DNA from: Volvox africanus
Lineage: Eukaryota > Chlorophyta > Chlorophyceae > Chlamydomonadales > Volvocaceae
Direction of reading: 5' to 3'
DNA length: 64,000 nucleotides
NCBI GenBank assembly: GCA_030268105.1
Contig: BSDZ01000017.1
Location: 930,001-994,000, forward strand
The notes beneath the pieces were generated by a model. It had not been told where the DNA came from. It worked only from the letters and a program-made list of their open reading frames with translations, and searched no databases. Both the position numbers and the translations under genes were made by a program. This document shows, one piece after another, positions 1-12,519 of this stretch; the first letter of the stretch is position 1; each line of letters opens with the position of its first letter.

Positions 1-2379
1 CGGGCTTCTTGGAGCCCACCAGCGGCGACGCGCTGGTGGAGGGCTGCTCAGTTCGCACCCGTATGCCCGAGATCTATCCGATGATGGGCGTCTGCCCGCA
101 GGTGAGACGATGACGTGGTGGAGGGGGGGCGGTGGCCAAAAGGACGCGACCAAAAGGAGCAGGCGGAGCCGTCGGGTAGCTCCCTCTTTAGGGATGACGT
201 ACCAGCCAGCTATTGGGTCGGGGCTTCGCGGCATGCTGAAATTGATGTTGGTCGTGGTGATGATGGTGCAGGAAAACCTACTGTGGGAGCAGCTGACTGG
301 CGAGGAGCACCTGCTCTTCTACGGTCGCCTCAAGGGGCTCAAGGGTACGCGCGTGTAACGAGTTGGGGAGGAGGCCAACGGGGAGGGGCGAGAAGTTATA
401 CTTATGAAGAAACCAGAGGAAGAAGGGTGCACGCGCGCGCACGTGTTTGTGTATGTGTATGTGTGTTTATAATGGTTGTGCTGGTGACCGGTTACCGCCT
501 TAGGCCCCACACGTATGGACTTTGGAACGGCACACATACACACAGACCTGAGGAGCAGGGGCTTGAGGCCCCCTCATTCCCCTCCCTCTCTGCTGCGGGC
601 GGGCGGGGAGAGCTTCCTTTGCGGTCTTCCTGTTGTTGGGGCAGGGCAGGGTGGGGCGGGGGGAAGCTGCTACCCCTTTCCAGCATCATCTAACACACAC
701 AAACACACATCTCCAGGGGGGTCAAGCTGCACGGGTTACTACCAGCCTGTACAGGGCTGGGTATGTACACTCATGTATATGTGTGAATACCAACCTTCGG
801 TGTGTCGGAGCTTTAAACCCGGGCATCCGCCTACAAGAATATAGGTTTCCACCATGCATAGGGTATCGGCCCTTCCCTGTCAAACTGTTAGGGCGCTTTG
901 ATGTGCAATTTCCACCTTGAAAACATCTCCTGTACAACCCACTCACCGACCCATACCGAATGTCATCATGTCAATCACGACTCGTATGATATTCAGATAA
1001 CCCACATCAGATCTGGATCTGGATGTGGATCCGGATCTAAACGAGTGCCGATTGCGTAGTGCTTCATGTGCACCTAAAATGGGAAGAACCCAGGCAAGGC
1101 TGGCCCATATTGCGTTGTCCTCACGTACAGAAATGTGAGGTCTACAGAAATGTGTGTTTTGTTAAGTTTTGTGATATGTAGATGTGTAAATGATTGGCTC
1201 ACGAGCCCTTTCCTTGCAATTGATAAAGGACATACCTAAATGCATATGGATCCCGCATCAGACCTCTCTTTCTCAACCAGTGGCGCGTTGTCCTCACCGT
1301 TAACGGAAATGACAAGTCAATCCTGGAATGTGCAGGCAAGGACCTAAGAAATTTAGTGGACGCGGCGCTGAAGTCGGTTAAGCTGCACTTAAACGATGCC
1401 GGCAAGCGGCGTGTGAGCAGCTATAGTGGCGGCATGAAGCGGCGGCTGAGTGTGGCCATCAGCTTCATCGGGAACCCTCAAGTAGTGTACCTGGTGGGTG
1501 CGGTAGTAGGGGAGGTGGAGGGTGTTGGGGCTGTCATGCAAGTCCACACCTCGTGCCGCTGTCATGCAAGTGTTCCTCCCGACCCCCTGTCATGGAAAGG
1601 GGGCGGGAGGAACACGTCCTTGACAACGGCGGCACCAGCAGTCAGATATGTCCGCGGTCAGCAACAATGCCGATAGCATGCATGATAACGGTCTCTAATG
1701 CTCTTCTTTTCGACTCTTCTTCACGGGCTTGGCGGCAGCCTACCTTGATTACGCCCCAGCTATTTCCACTTTTCCTGCTTTGGACAACGTCAGCCATCAT
1801 CCAACCTACACTGTTAGTCCTCGTTCCTTCAGTACCGGCACCAGGATTCGTTCCATTCGCCTTCCCCTCCTCCCCCGGCCCTCTGCTGCTCTCCAGGACG
1901 AGCCCTCAACGGGTCTGGACCCCGCCTCCCGCCGCAACCTGTGGGATGTGGTGCGGTCCAACAAGGAGGGGCGCGCCATCATCCTCACCACCCACTCGAT
2001 GGAGGAGGCGGAGATCCTGTGCGATAGGCTGGGCATCTTTGTGGACGGCCAGCTGGTGTGCATCGGCAACCCGCGCGAGATCACCTCGCGCTACGCAGGC
2101 TACCTGGTGTTCACCATCACGGTGGGGCCAGGCCACGAAGACGCCGCCAAGGCCTTTGTGGCGCACATGAGCCCCAGGTCGCGGCTCACTTACGCACTGG
2201 GGGGCACATTCAAGTACGAGCTACCCACCACGGATGTGAGCCTAGGGGGGGTCTTCGACGCTGTGGCGGCCGCCAAGACGCAGATGCAGGTGCTGGATTG
2301 GGGCGTTGCCAATGCCACCTTGGAAGAGGTCTTCATCAAGTTCGCGCGGCAGATCGGCGCCGAAACACGCGACCACTGA
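1..2379 (+). CDS. ABCA-family ABC transporter, nucleotide-binding domain (5' part outside window)
   Basis: This is the 3' end of a half-size ABCA (plant ATH-type) transporter, an ATP-driven membrane pump of this subfamily usually linked to lipids. Exons: 1-101, 272-344, 1336-1493 and 1897-2379 (TGA). Visible motifs are the sequence after Walker A (GFLEPTSGDALVEG), the Q-loop (GVCPQ, then ENLLWEQL across an intron), the ABC signature [12 protein letters not shown], Walker B (VVYL, then DEPSTGLDP across an intron) and the H-loop TTHSMEEAE. Phases agree at every junction, and the 158-nt third exon has the same length as its partner in the minus-strand copy at 50057-50214. Walker A and the membrane domain lie outside the window. 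The Q-loop reads CPQEN where the other copy and plant relatives read CPQHD. No premature stop is seen, so it may be a working paralogue; whether the upstream part is intact cannot be seen. Confidence 0.85.
1432..2366 (+). repeat. Inverted repeat arm A (shared with 49123-50127)
   Basis: From the signature-motif codons to about five codons before the stop, this copy is the reverse complement of 49123-50127. The last exon looks base-for-base identical over several hundred bases and only its final codons differ. The intron in between is also nearly identical, apart from an extra tandem copy of its first ~70 bases in the other arm and a few substitutions. Outside the block the two genes differ clearly. 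Confidence 0.85.
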
Positions 2380-3982
2380 TGCCCATACGGAGCCGGTAGG
2401 ATGTGTGTGGGGGGATGAGGACGACAATTGGGCTTTCCAACCCAAGATATTCAGAATCTACTCTCTCACCGCATCGTAGGGGTGGAAACCCTCTACTCTT
2501 ACCATCGTGTGCAAACGACAATGCGGTACCAATTACACAAACATCCAGAACATGCAGATTATGCACTCCACGCAGAAATGAAGGCGATAGATAGAGACAT
2601 AAAGGCCATACAGGCGCGCGGACAGAATGCGCTTGGCGTTATGCCTTGGGATTTTGTGCGACGAGAGTTGGTGTGTATACCAGTACGGGCTATACTTAGG
2701 CTTAGATTGACGACGATTCCACTGCTGTGTGAATACGGGCGAGGGTTTTAGGAATTAGTGGGGGGATTTATTTGGCAATACATACCATGGGTTTGTTTGT
2801 CCTGTAGTAATACGCATTCACGAGGACTCCCTGGATGATAGCTGTTAATGTCCGGATTGGGCAGAGCACCTCAGGCACAGCGGTCTCATAGTCGGGATGC
2901 TGAGAGAAGCCTGAGTCCTATTCATACACGAAGTACTGGTTGGGATTTTGTCCTTCTGTACCTCCCACTTGCGGAATTTCGCACTGAAGCGACGCGCTAC
3001 AGCTAGCCGAGGAAGGCTGCACGCACTGTGTATTGGAGCAAGACAGCAGGTGCGGTATTGGTATTCATCTTAGCCCCTAGCCTGCATGCGGACGCGGCTT
3101 GGCGTAACGGGTGTAGATTATGCGGCATACGGAACGGCAGGCAGGCCGACATGCAGTACTGTGCATGCACGGTAAATTCAGCGACAAGTAGCACTTCAAT
3201 TTTTTTGGAGAACTGCCCCGAAGCGGCATATATATGCCTGGGAGTCTGGTTCTGACTTGCACATTTGCCCAAATTACTACTGCTGCTTGTTGGTGCTTAT
3301 GAATTGTGAGGGGTATCTATACGGGTTATCAGATAGGTGCTGAGTGCCAGAACATTCACCTTAAAAAATCCAAACCCTAAGTCTCTGTTGAGGTGAGGCG
3401 GTGGGACGCATCACATCATGTCACGAGTTCTTCCTAGGCCTGCGCGGCCTTTCCTCGCTTCGCTATCTGAATATAGCTGTGGTTACCACAGATCGTAGGT
3501 CAGAATGACTGTTTCCTTTGTCCATACCTGCTGTTTCTAGGAGTCTAAGAAGTAAAAAGAGGAGTTCCTCGTAGCGGCATTTCGTAGTGTGCATGTCTTG
3601 AGCATATGCTATGTAGGGGAGCAGGCGAGTGTGAATATGTTGATATGCTACTTAAAAGAAGGGATGGTGTGCGGTAGACTGTTTGTGTCTAACTGGAGTA
3701 CGTAGCTGGCCTAAGCGGTTTGCTCCAAGAGCATGCATGTTTTGGGGTTCAGAGTCTCTGCATACAGGCAGGCTCTACAGACAGGTGGCTTGGTCATGTG
3801 GCCGGGTCCTTCGTGTAGCGTGCGTGCGTGTAATACCCATTTCCCCACCCCGAATCGTCCCGAATCAGATGCACACCATAATGCGCCCACATTGCCACGC
3901 CGCTCTTGCGACAGCCTGCCTCCGGCCCTAACCCCAACGACGCCCTACCTCTTTGGTGAGCGGCCCGATCTTGAGCGACCTG

Positions 3983-4035
3983 ATCTGGGCTCATCGGGCT
4001 CATCGGGCTCATCTGGGCTCATCTGGGCTCATGGG
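3983..4035. repeat. Short tandem repeat, ~10-11 bp unit
   Basis: About five copies of GGGCTCATC followed by one or two variable bases (units GGGCTCATCG and GGGCTCATCT). No function is suggested by the context. Confidence 0.7.
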
Positions 4036-4219
4036 CTTACACGCCCAGCGGTCCTCCTCTGCCAGCAGATCTGTGCGCTTGGCGTTGGAGGTCCGGAGCT
4101 GCTCGACGAGTCTCCGCGCATTCGCTGGGCGCTGTAAACAGGGAGGGAGCGGGGAAGCGGAAGCGGGATCAGGGAGCGTATTAAATAAAACAAAGTATAT
4201 GAAATCTTATGTTAATAGA

Positions 4220-4350
4220 ATAGAATAGAATATACATCTTATATATGTATTTATTATATTTATATATGTATATGTATTTTAGGGTTTATATGTATATATG
4301 TATATATTTATATATATATGTATACATATACATATATGTATTTATATATG
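4220..4350. repeat. AT-rich microsatellite
   Basis: Runs of TATATATGTATATG-type repeats between two stretches without genes. Confidence 0.7.
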
Positions 4351-6214
4351 TGTGTAATGTAATGGGCAAGCACATCTGCATCGAATCGAAAAGAGTACGA
4401 AGCCCATACCGTGCGAAGTCCATACGCTTATTTGTCAGGTCGCATAATGTAATTGACGCGGGATAACGAATCCAGTCTCTGTGCGCGAGCATAAGATGGC
4501 CCAAAGGCGTAAAGCTCATGATCATGTTCATCAAGCCCTCATCAGCAACGGGAAGGAATCCCACACAAATATACACACGCCCCAACTCACGCCTCTCGTA
4601 GTCGCCTGCCATTCATATTTTGGAGTGTATTCGACCACTAAAATCGTTTCATGTATTATCGTAATCATAATCAAGGGAGGGATTGGATGATGGAGTTGAA
4701 ATCCTCTGGTGCTCTCACGAAGCAGCAACAAAGCTCCTCGGGTTCGCAAGGCCCACAGGCATGTCACTACATAGGCGCATTTTAGTAAGCGCTCCCACCC
4801 TCTGGGTGATGCGCGGCTGTTGGACTGCTCGACTGTATTTGTTATTCGCTTATTCGGACCTTCAGGGACCCCTCCTTGGGCCTATTCGCTCATCATCCGC
4901 TCGCCCAATCCCGTAAGTGTCCGCACCCATTCGGGCTATAACCCACGCCCCATCGTCAGGATCTTACCTATGGTGTATCCTGGAAGCCCAGCTCGAAATG
5001 AGCTAGGCACGAGAGGTGGGCAGGTCCGAGCATACCCCGGATGGCTTTGGATTATACGAACTACCCTTCTGCCGCCCCGTGCGTAGCGACTGATTTGGGG
5101 CACTGCTTAATGGAGTGCACGTAGTGATTTATTGGCTAGGCCAGTAAAAGGTGGATGACGCCCAGGCATCTGGGTAACGGGGGCTTAGAATCTGAAGAAA
5201 TCAACACGGTCTGAAGTAGTTCAGTCCGGACCCCTTGCCCGAAGAGGACCTTACGGCGACATTAGCAACACGGGTACACTCACGCCGCAGACAAATGTAA
5301 TCATTTGTAGCGATATGTCGCTGTTTTCAAGAAGGTTATAAAATCAATATAATATAGCATAAGTTGATTTTCAAAATTGTATGATCGCATAGCGGGCTGC
5401 GCGCCCGCCGCGAATAGCAGGTAGGTTCAGGAAGACACCCGTACGTTCCGGTACCTTCCAACCGACACCGTCGCGGTATTGGAATCGCCACCAATAGTAC
5501 ACTACGTGAGTAACCTTTTATAAAGAACGAAATTTTATTTCCTTTAGTTTTGGAGGTCATCGTGGGCTAGATAGCAACCTGACTTTTGAGGGAACCTTGC
5601 CACGAGGCCTTGCTATCGCGTCCTCACTGCTGGGGATATGAACCCCAATTTCGCAGAAATGTTTATGTTTTTAGTACAGAAAGTTAAGACCAGTTTGACA
5701 ATATTAGTGCCTGCAAGCATGGTTACGACGGGATGATCCCGTAACGTTGAAACTAAACATCCAATCGTACTTGAGTTGAAAAATTATGCGAAGAGTGGGA
5801 ATGTGAATTTGACAACTATGCTGCGGGACATAAGGATGCGAAAGTACGGTGACAACTAGGTCACTGCACAGCTTTGCGCACGAGCCCGCGCGCCGATAGT
5901 TACGTGCAAGTCAGCGTATGATGTTCGCATCGGGATCATTTACATAGGCTATCGGGCTTACATTGGACCTCATTTTATTTAGTTCAACTGTCGCACCCCC
6001 GCACAGATGTGCACGGTATCATGAATTCCTTCTGGACAGCCTTATCAGGCCTCAATGAGTAACTTTCACTAAGATTAAAATTTTTGTTGTTAGATAGCGA
6101 CGCGTCCGTGCGCCCGCCTCTATCCAGTCTCGGCGGCAGATTAGTGTCAGCCATACAAATCGATGAGATGACCACTACACACGTACCGTATTTTGGTTTG
6201 AGGACTTGAGCATT

Positions 6215-9200
6215 ATGGCGTGCGTGCGCCAGGGCGCGCCGGTACTATATGTGGCTGTCTTCCTGGCGAGCATCCTCACTCACTCGGCGACTGCGTTCTA
6301 TTTTGAAAACTATGTTAAATGGTCAAACCAAACTTTTAAATATGGCCCAACGGAGTCAAACTGTAGATTGGCTGCTGTGGACTTCCTCGATTTCGTCTAC
6401 GCCATCATTGAATCCGCGGTGAGAAACTGCGGCGATTGCATGGACTGGCGCGCTCCTCATAAGCATACCTAATTTAACTATGTCTTATCGATTGCGGCCT
6501 CTCAGGCGCCCACCGTCGGCACTGCCCAGCTCACACAAGCATGCATTTCCTGCGCCACGGCCGTGGACGCATCGTTGGATTATTTACCCAGAAGCGACCC
6601 AAGTGAGTCAGTTCAAGATCGAAAGAAGGATTTGCCAAACATGACCAAGGATGGGTTCCGGACTGCAGTGTAGGAAGAGCCTCGCACGGGGGGAAAGGGA
6701 TTCGGGATTTTGGGAGGGACTGGGAGCGGTCGTCTTCAATCGTTAGGTTTAGTTAAAGTGACGTGTTAAGCTGGGCTGTGGGACATCAAGAAACAGTTCT
6801 GCAAGATCAAGATCGCGCTTCGTGTCAATTGCTTCGCCCCCGAGCTCGGTATATAAGTCTGTAATCCCCCTTGTATGCGTTTTTTGCGCAGGTGTATGTC
6901 CACTACTGCCGTACACTAATGGCTCCAAGCTGATGGTGATGGCCCTGCGCCGTTTCGTGTGTTTCGGTGCTGGCGGTGTCGAAGGGGGTAGCAGCCCTGC
7001 TGCCGGGTCCTGTGTCGTACAGGTCGTGGATGCGATCAGGAAGGTCGGTCTGCTGGACCGCATCAGGTAGGGGCCTGTGTGTATTTCGTGTGTATCCACG
7101 ATACGATGTAATCTTAGGGGATCAACGTATCGAGCCACATAAGTAAATAAATGATCTCTGGAGTCGCACCCTCGCAACTGAATATCCATTCGTCATCTAT
7201 TTGTACCTGAGAATTACACGAAAAAGTAGGCAGAACCAACGGACAACGAACAACGAACAAACTCAACGCCAAATCGCCCATCATTTTTGCATTACACGGC
7301 TATTGCATTATTCGGTAAGTCCGCGTATTATTATTATTATTATTATTATTATTGCTCGTCCCAACTTCCAACCGCAACTACTGCCTTTATATTTCGTTAT
7401 TTGTCCAGGCGTTTGGACCCCACGCTGCGGTTTTCACAGCCCTTGCTCGGGGAGATATGCCCGGCGGTGTGGCCCGCGCCTCCCGCCCCCGCCAGCTGTT
7501 GTGGACGCTCCTGGTCGTATCTAATGGCGGTAATCGCGCAACAGTCTTGCTCCCCCGAGCTGTCCCAGGAATATGCGTCGCTGCCAGGGCGCTGCGAAGG
7601 GCTGCTGAACCGGACAAGTACGGCAGGGTGGACCCGACGGCACGGGGGGAGCACTCGACGGGATCTTGCATTCGGGGATTGGGATCTTAGTTTTGTCTTC
7701 GATGTCCAGGTATTCGATGCAGCGGTTTAGGAAGACGTACGTGAAGACGGGCTTGCGATCACGTCTCCCCATGAAAAACCACACACGCTTTGTCCCAATG
7801 GAAATGCAGTTCCCGGCTACTGTGAAGCCAGCTGGCCAACGGACTTGTTGCCACTGCTGGCGCCGCCCGATAAGGCTGTGTGCGGCGCCAACCTTTCCGT
7901 ACACGGCTTGATCAACGGCAGTAGGTGTAGGACCAACCAGCTATCTTTGACTCAGTCACCCAGCAGCGTCTGTGACCTTTGGTGTGGGGTAGTTGGAGAG
8001 CTTGCGAGGATCAAATCTGGAGGTGCGCTGGCGGGGGAGGGTTGCCTTTCTGTTGTCTAATTAAAATATGTTTGTACTAATGCTTAAAGTATAAAATATC
8101 CGTACTTTTCCGTACTTTTCCATACTATCCGTACTTTTGTTTGTAGTCACGGAGATGGGGTGAGCTGAAAACGAGGATTATATATCTGATGCGTGTATGT
8201 GAGCGTGTGTGTATGTCACACACCTGGTGATGGTTGGGTGTCGGGTACCCATCTCTGGAGCTTTGGGGCCGACGCAGCATGTATGTGGTACGGCACCGGA
8301 GCTGCGACCTAAACGTGTATTCGGTGATGGCGTCGTATTGGCCAATATCTATTTCGGATCGTTTCTTTTCTTCTTCCAACATTTACCCACAACATACCAA
8401 CCGTCAACCGTCAACCAACAGAAATTCCAGGTCCAGAAAACAGTAACAACACAAACAACGCCAACGCTACCACATCCACGAACCGAGATGGCGGCGGTGG
8501 TCCGAACCTGCAAACCGCAACCATTGTCATTCTTTGCGTGTTCTCGGTACTCATTTTCCTGCTGCTGGTGGCACTGGCGATTTTCGCTTGGACTGTACAC
8601 CAAGAGGTACGAAATATGAGCGTACGGCAGGGGGCTGTACGATGGCAGGGCAAATGCAGCAGTGCGATCACCACTGACTATGTTCGATCATATATGGTCA
8701 AAAAAAAGCAAGGGAGTGGATGAGTCGGGACGTTTGGAATGTGGGGAGTGGATGTACTACAGAATATGCCTTTCCTGATATGATTTGATATCGGGGCCAG
8801 CTTTCTCCGCCTAGGCCGATGTCCCGCCAAATTACCGTCCGCCAAACACACTATATATGCGAAATACTCCATTTGCGGCAATGAAGCACATTGAACATCC
8901 ACCATATGCAACAATATGCTTATGTGTGTGTCGGGGCTTAACGTCCTTTTTGGTCACTTCTTAGTTTCCACATTTCCTGTTTAACTTATTTCTTATAGCA
9001 GGAGGTAAAAATGGCTTTTTTATATTTGGACATGCATACATACCTGGTAGACCTGCGGACCACGCGCAGTGGTGCAGGCATCTGAACGACTGCTGGACTT
9101 CCCCGCATGACTGGAACTATGTTCTGAAACGTTCGTACTCCCCCAACGACCTTGACTCCTTCGGCCTGATTACCCGCGCTTCCTTTTACCTTCGCACTCG

Positions 9201-10704
9201 CGCCCTTTTGGGGCTTTTACCCGATACACATGTTGTATGTCTCGTGTATATGAGTATATATGTATACACACACATGCACATAAATTTGTCTCTCTCCCCC
9301 TCTTTTCTCCCCCTCCTTACTTTCCAGAGACGCACTATGAAGCGGGAGCAGTATCAATTTGATGCGGATCTCATGACTCTCGGGCAGACTGTTCAGGAAG
9401 GGAAGGCCCCGCCGCCGCCAGCCCCGCCGCCGTCAACACCCGCCGCCGCCACTGGTGTAATGTCAGTGGCGCCACCGCCGCCGACGGACTCAACCCCGCC
9501 GACTCCGACACCGCGTTCCACTTTGACCCCGGCGGAAGCTGCCGCTGCCGCTGCTGCAGCGGCAGTCATAGTTATAGACGGCGGCGACGCTGCTGCTAGC
9601 GCCACTGGCGCTAGCAGCAGCACACGGACGCCGGTATACCCGCCAGGTCCCCCGCTGCCGGGCCCGGCGGCGGAGGCGACGACTGGACCACGTGCGTCGG
9701 CCCCTAGTTATCGATCCAGCAATCCCTCCAACACCGCTCGGGCGTTGGTATTTACGAGCGCCACCGCCAGCGCTACCGCCGGCGGCACCGCGGCAGCAAC
9801 CAACACCGCGGAAGCCATTGAGACTGCGTCACGCAGTAGCAAGGCGAGCAAGTACGAAAGCGCGACGTCGTTGTACGACAAGGCGGCGGGGCTGGCTTCG
9901 GTTGGCCTTATGCGTTACTCTACGCCGGCGGGATCGGACGGAAACTTGCAGCTCGCAGCTGCATCGGCGTCGGCAGGCGTGTTGACCCGGCCGATGTCAG
10001 CGACGGTGATGCCACAACGGTTGCGGTCGCACCGTTTGTCGTTGTCTGGATCTGAAACAGTCACCTCGGCTTACCAGACTGCCTACAGCCGCGACAGTGA
10101 GTTGGGCCAGGCTTGGCATCGTTATCTAAGTTTTCTGCATTGATGGCCAGTCCCAGTGGGGGCCGCAGTCGGGTATGACCCTAGCCTGTGCCTTAGTCTT
10201 GTAGCGTCGGAAGCGGGAAGCGGGAGTGGAAGTCGTTGGGACCCGGTCCCAATGCATGGGAAGGCGCTGCGAACGGGTCTCAACCGCCTCCATTACTCAC
10301 ACGTTCTAAACACGCTGCCGCTTCAGATTAAGAACTCGTACCGTACTGCACTGTACGGCACCTTACTGTACCGTCGCCCGCAGGCCTCCGCTCGTCGAGC
10401 TATCGGTTTGTCCGCTCTCTCCACTCCACTCGACTCCCCCCTTCAAGACTCATCCTTATACCCATCCTTTCTCGCACCCGCAGGCTATTCAGTTGCGGGA
10501 CTCGCCCAGGAGCCAAGTGGATCGTACATCACGGTACGGAGCACAAATGTTGGCGTCGGTGTCGGTGGCAATGGTGGCGGCACCGCCGCCGCCGCCGCTA
10601 CCGCCGCCGCCTCCATCACCGGTGGCAATGGCGGCAGTGAGGCTCCAAGTCGCGCTCTATCAACGGGGGCCTTTGCAGCCTTCGCGTCGTCACCGACCCG
10701 ATAA
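6215..10704 (+). CDS. Putative type I single-pass membrane protein, Cys-rich ectodomain, low-complexity tail
   Basis: No known family is recognised. Eight exons fit phase-perfectly: 6215-6418, 6506-6602, 6892-7066, 7409-7617, 7810-7920, 8431-8606, 9328-10096, 10484-10704 (TAA), giving 653 aa. The first Met precedes a hydrophobic signal peptide ending near SATAF. Residues ~25-270 form a Cys-rich outer region with scattered N-glycosylation sequons (for example NQT, NGS, NRT, NLS). Exon 6 encodes an Asn/Thr-rich stalk and one strong membrane helix (TIVILCVFSVLIFLLLVALA) followed by the basic stop-transfer sequence RRTMKR, so the C-terminus should be inside the cell. The tail (~325 aa) is Pro/Ala/Ser/Thr-rich with an Ala run and a Gly/Ala-rich end and has no kinase or other domain I can see. 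The layout suggests a cell-surface receptor or adhesion protein; that is inference. The 5' exon is the least secure. Confidence 0.6.
7326..7354. repeat. (TTA)n microsatellite in intron 3 of the membrane-protein gene
   Basis: About nine TTA triplets just upstream of the acceptor of exon 4 (7409). Confidence 0.85.
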
Positions 10705-12519
10705 CCCTCTGTGCACCCTGTGAGGCCGTGGTTCTAATCCTTGGAAGTACGAAATACAGTACATTACGACGAGCAACGGTACGGACTCGCGACTCACATA
10801 GATAGTGGTTGAGCAAAAGTAAGTTGGTGCTCGTGAGACGGTTTGCTCGCATCACGAGTGTTGTCCGCATGGCCGTTGGCCGTTGAATTCCTGTTGAGAT
10901 TGCTGTCGGTTGGGATCTCCTGTTGGCTCGTCCGGCGGCACTAACGTCGCGACAAGCCTCTCCTTTGCAGGCAGCAACTAACGCCGACATGCCTGCCGGA
11001 TTCCTTCTGGGGTTTCCATGCCAGTGAAGGCGTTCGCCTTGATCTTTGGGCACCAGAGGATTTAGTCTTCGGGATACGAGGGATTTATAGCGTGCGCCTC
11101 CCGCCTTCGGGTGGGTTGTAGCAGTGTTGGTACGTTGTGTGGATGCGAAACCCGGGATGGCCAATGGGGCAAGGAGAGAAGGTGTTGGACATTCTTTAGT
11201 AGACCCCCTCCTCCGAAACCACCACCTTGGGGGATAGTGCCATTTTCGTATTTTTCTGCGGCTGGGTTGTAAACGTCTCATGGTGTGATGGTGCCACGGC
11301 CCATGATGCCACGTGTACAAAACAACAAAACTTTGTGAGAGATTACGTTTCAGTACTGGGATGACGTTGATGCGCTGACAAGCGCTCCAGGGAAGTCGTG
11401 TGATGGTAATTTCGGTTGTGAAATCCAGTTGCGTCTCAGAAAAGCAATTGAGGATTGGAAGACGTAAGGGCGAGGGGGTGACGTGACACACCCGGGGCTG
11501 AGGCGCCGCTGTGGACAGTCGTGAGGCATTTGTTTTTTGATTGGTGGAGAGCCAAGGCGGTTGATTGGCGGTTGATTGGCGGTTGGGATTCTGGTTTTTA
11601 GTTTGATGATGTGGTTTTACGGTCTCACGCAATATTGTGTATCACTGAAGTGAGGGTTGAGGGTTTGCCGTCAGTGAGGCTTGTGGGAGTGGGGTAATTG
11701 CTCGATAACCGTTGAGAAAGCGGTAAGTTAGGAGTTGAGGTAACGGTGACGGGAGCATGGGGATGGGCCGAGGTGGTCCATTCAGTCTCCAGGAGGGGGG
11801 GATCTTGTAATGTGATATTTACAGTGCAGGACTTGCGGACTTACCACTCGCCTCCTCCAGGATCACTATTGTTATCCTGACTGATTAATGAAATATCATC
11901 ACGAAGCTCCACCCCTCACAGAGCCATTACCACAAGTCCATGACACGTACGGAAAAAATGCAGCTGGGCGAATGATGGTGGTTGAGTTCCATCGATTTTG
12001 GGTCCGGTGGCCCCATCCTTCACATGCGGTTTCATGGACTTGTTTCTCAACACCAGCAACGGACCGCCATCGCCAATGTACGGAGGTGCCACTTGCATCC
12101 GCCCTCACCGCATGCGACACAGCTCCAGTCTTTCCCCTCTTCGCCGATCGTTCATCCCAAACATGGAAACGAAATTCCCTCCGATCAGCCCCCCTCCCTT
12201 CCCCTCCCCTCCGCGCGCGCATGTGAGACCCCGAGCTTAGCTCCCCCTCCGCCCCGACAGACGTCTCACACAGTTACCGACCCACCCACATACAATCACA
12301 AACGCAACTTCACAAAATTCCTTCCTCCGGCCCTCTCTGCCCGTTGTCACTTTCCTTATCGGTGGCCTTTTCCGTGCCTTCTTTGCAAAACCGAGTACAT
12401 CAAAACAGTGTCAGTTCGTCAAATAGTTCGTTAGTCAGTTTATTAGTTAAGCGATCTCTTTAGTGATCCTGATGGACACAACCCCAGCCCTCCATCCCAC
12501 CCCGTCCCTTCCCTCAACT
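10705..12519. other. Convergent intergenic stretch
   Basis: Lies between the ends of two convergent genes. A long minus-strand open frame (10616-11632) crosses it, but it overlaps the end of the upstream gene, has no recognisable motif and is Arg/Pro/Thr-rich as expected for a chance frame. A TGTAA pentamer at 11268-11272 could be a polyadenylation signal of the upstream gene (the usual signal in Chlamydomonas-type algae), but it may be chance. Confidence 0.45.

Larger units (their letters stand above)
2380..6214. other. Gene-free stretch
   Basis: No convincing exon chain or protein family is seen here. Open frames are short, overlap on both strands and lack recognisable motifs. The stretch holds a small GGGCTCATC-type tandem repeat near 3983-4035 and a TA/TATG-rich microsatellite near 4220-4350. 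The part nearest 6215 presumably contains the promoter of the membrane-protein gene, but I cannot identify elements. Confidence 0.5.

Noticed and set aside
10616..11632. 338-codon minus-strand open frame
   Set aside because: Overlaps the last exon of the plus-strand membrane protein, has Arg/Pro/Thr-rich chance-like composition and no recognisable motif.
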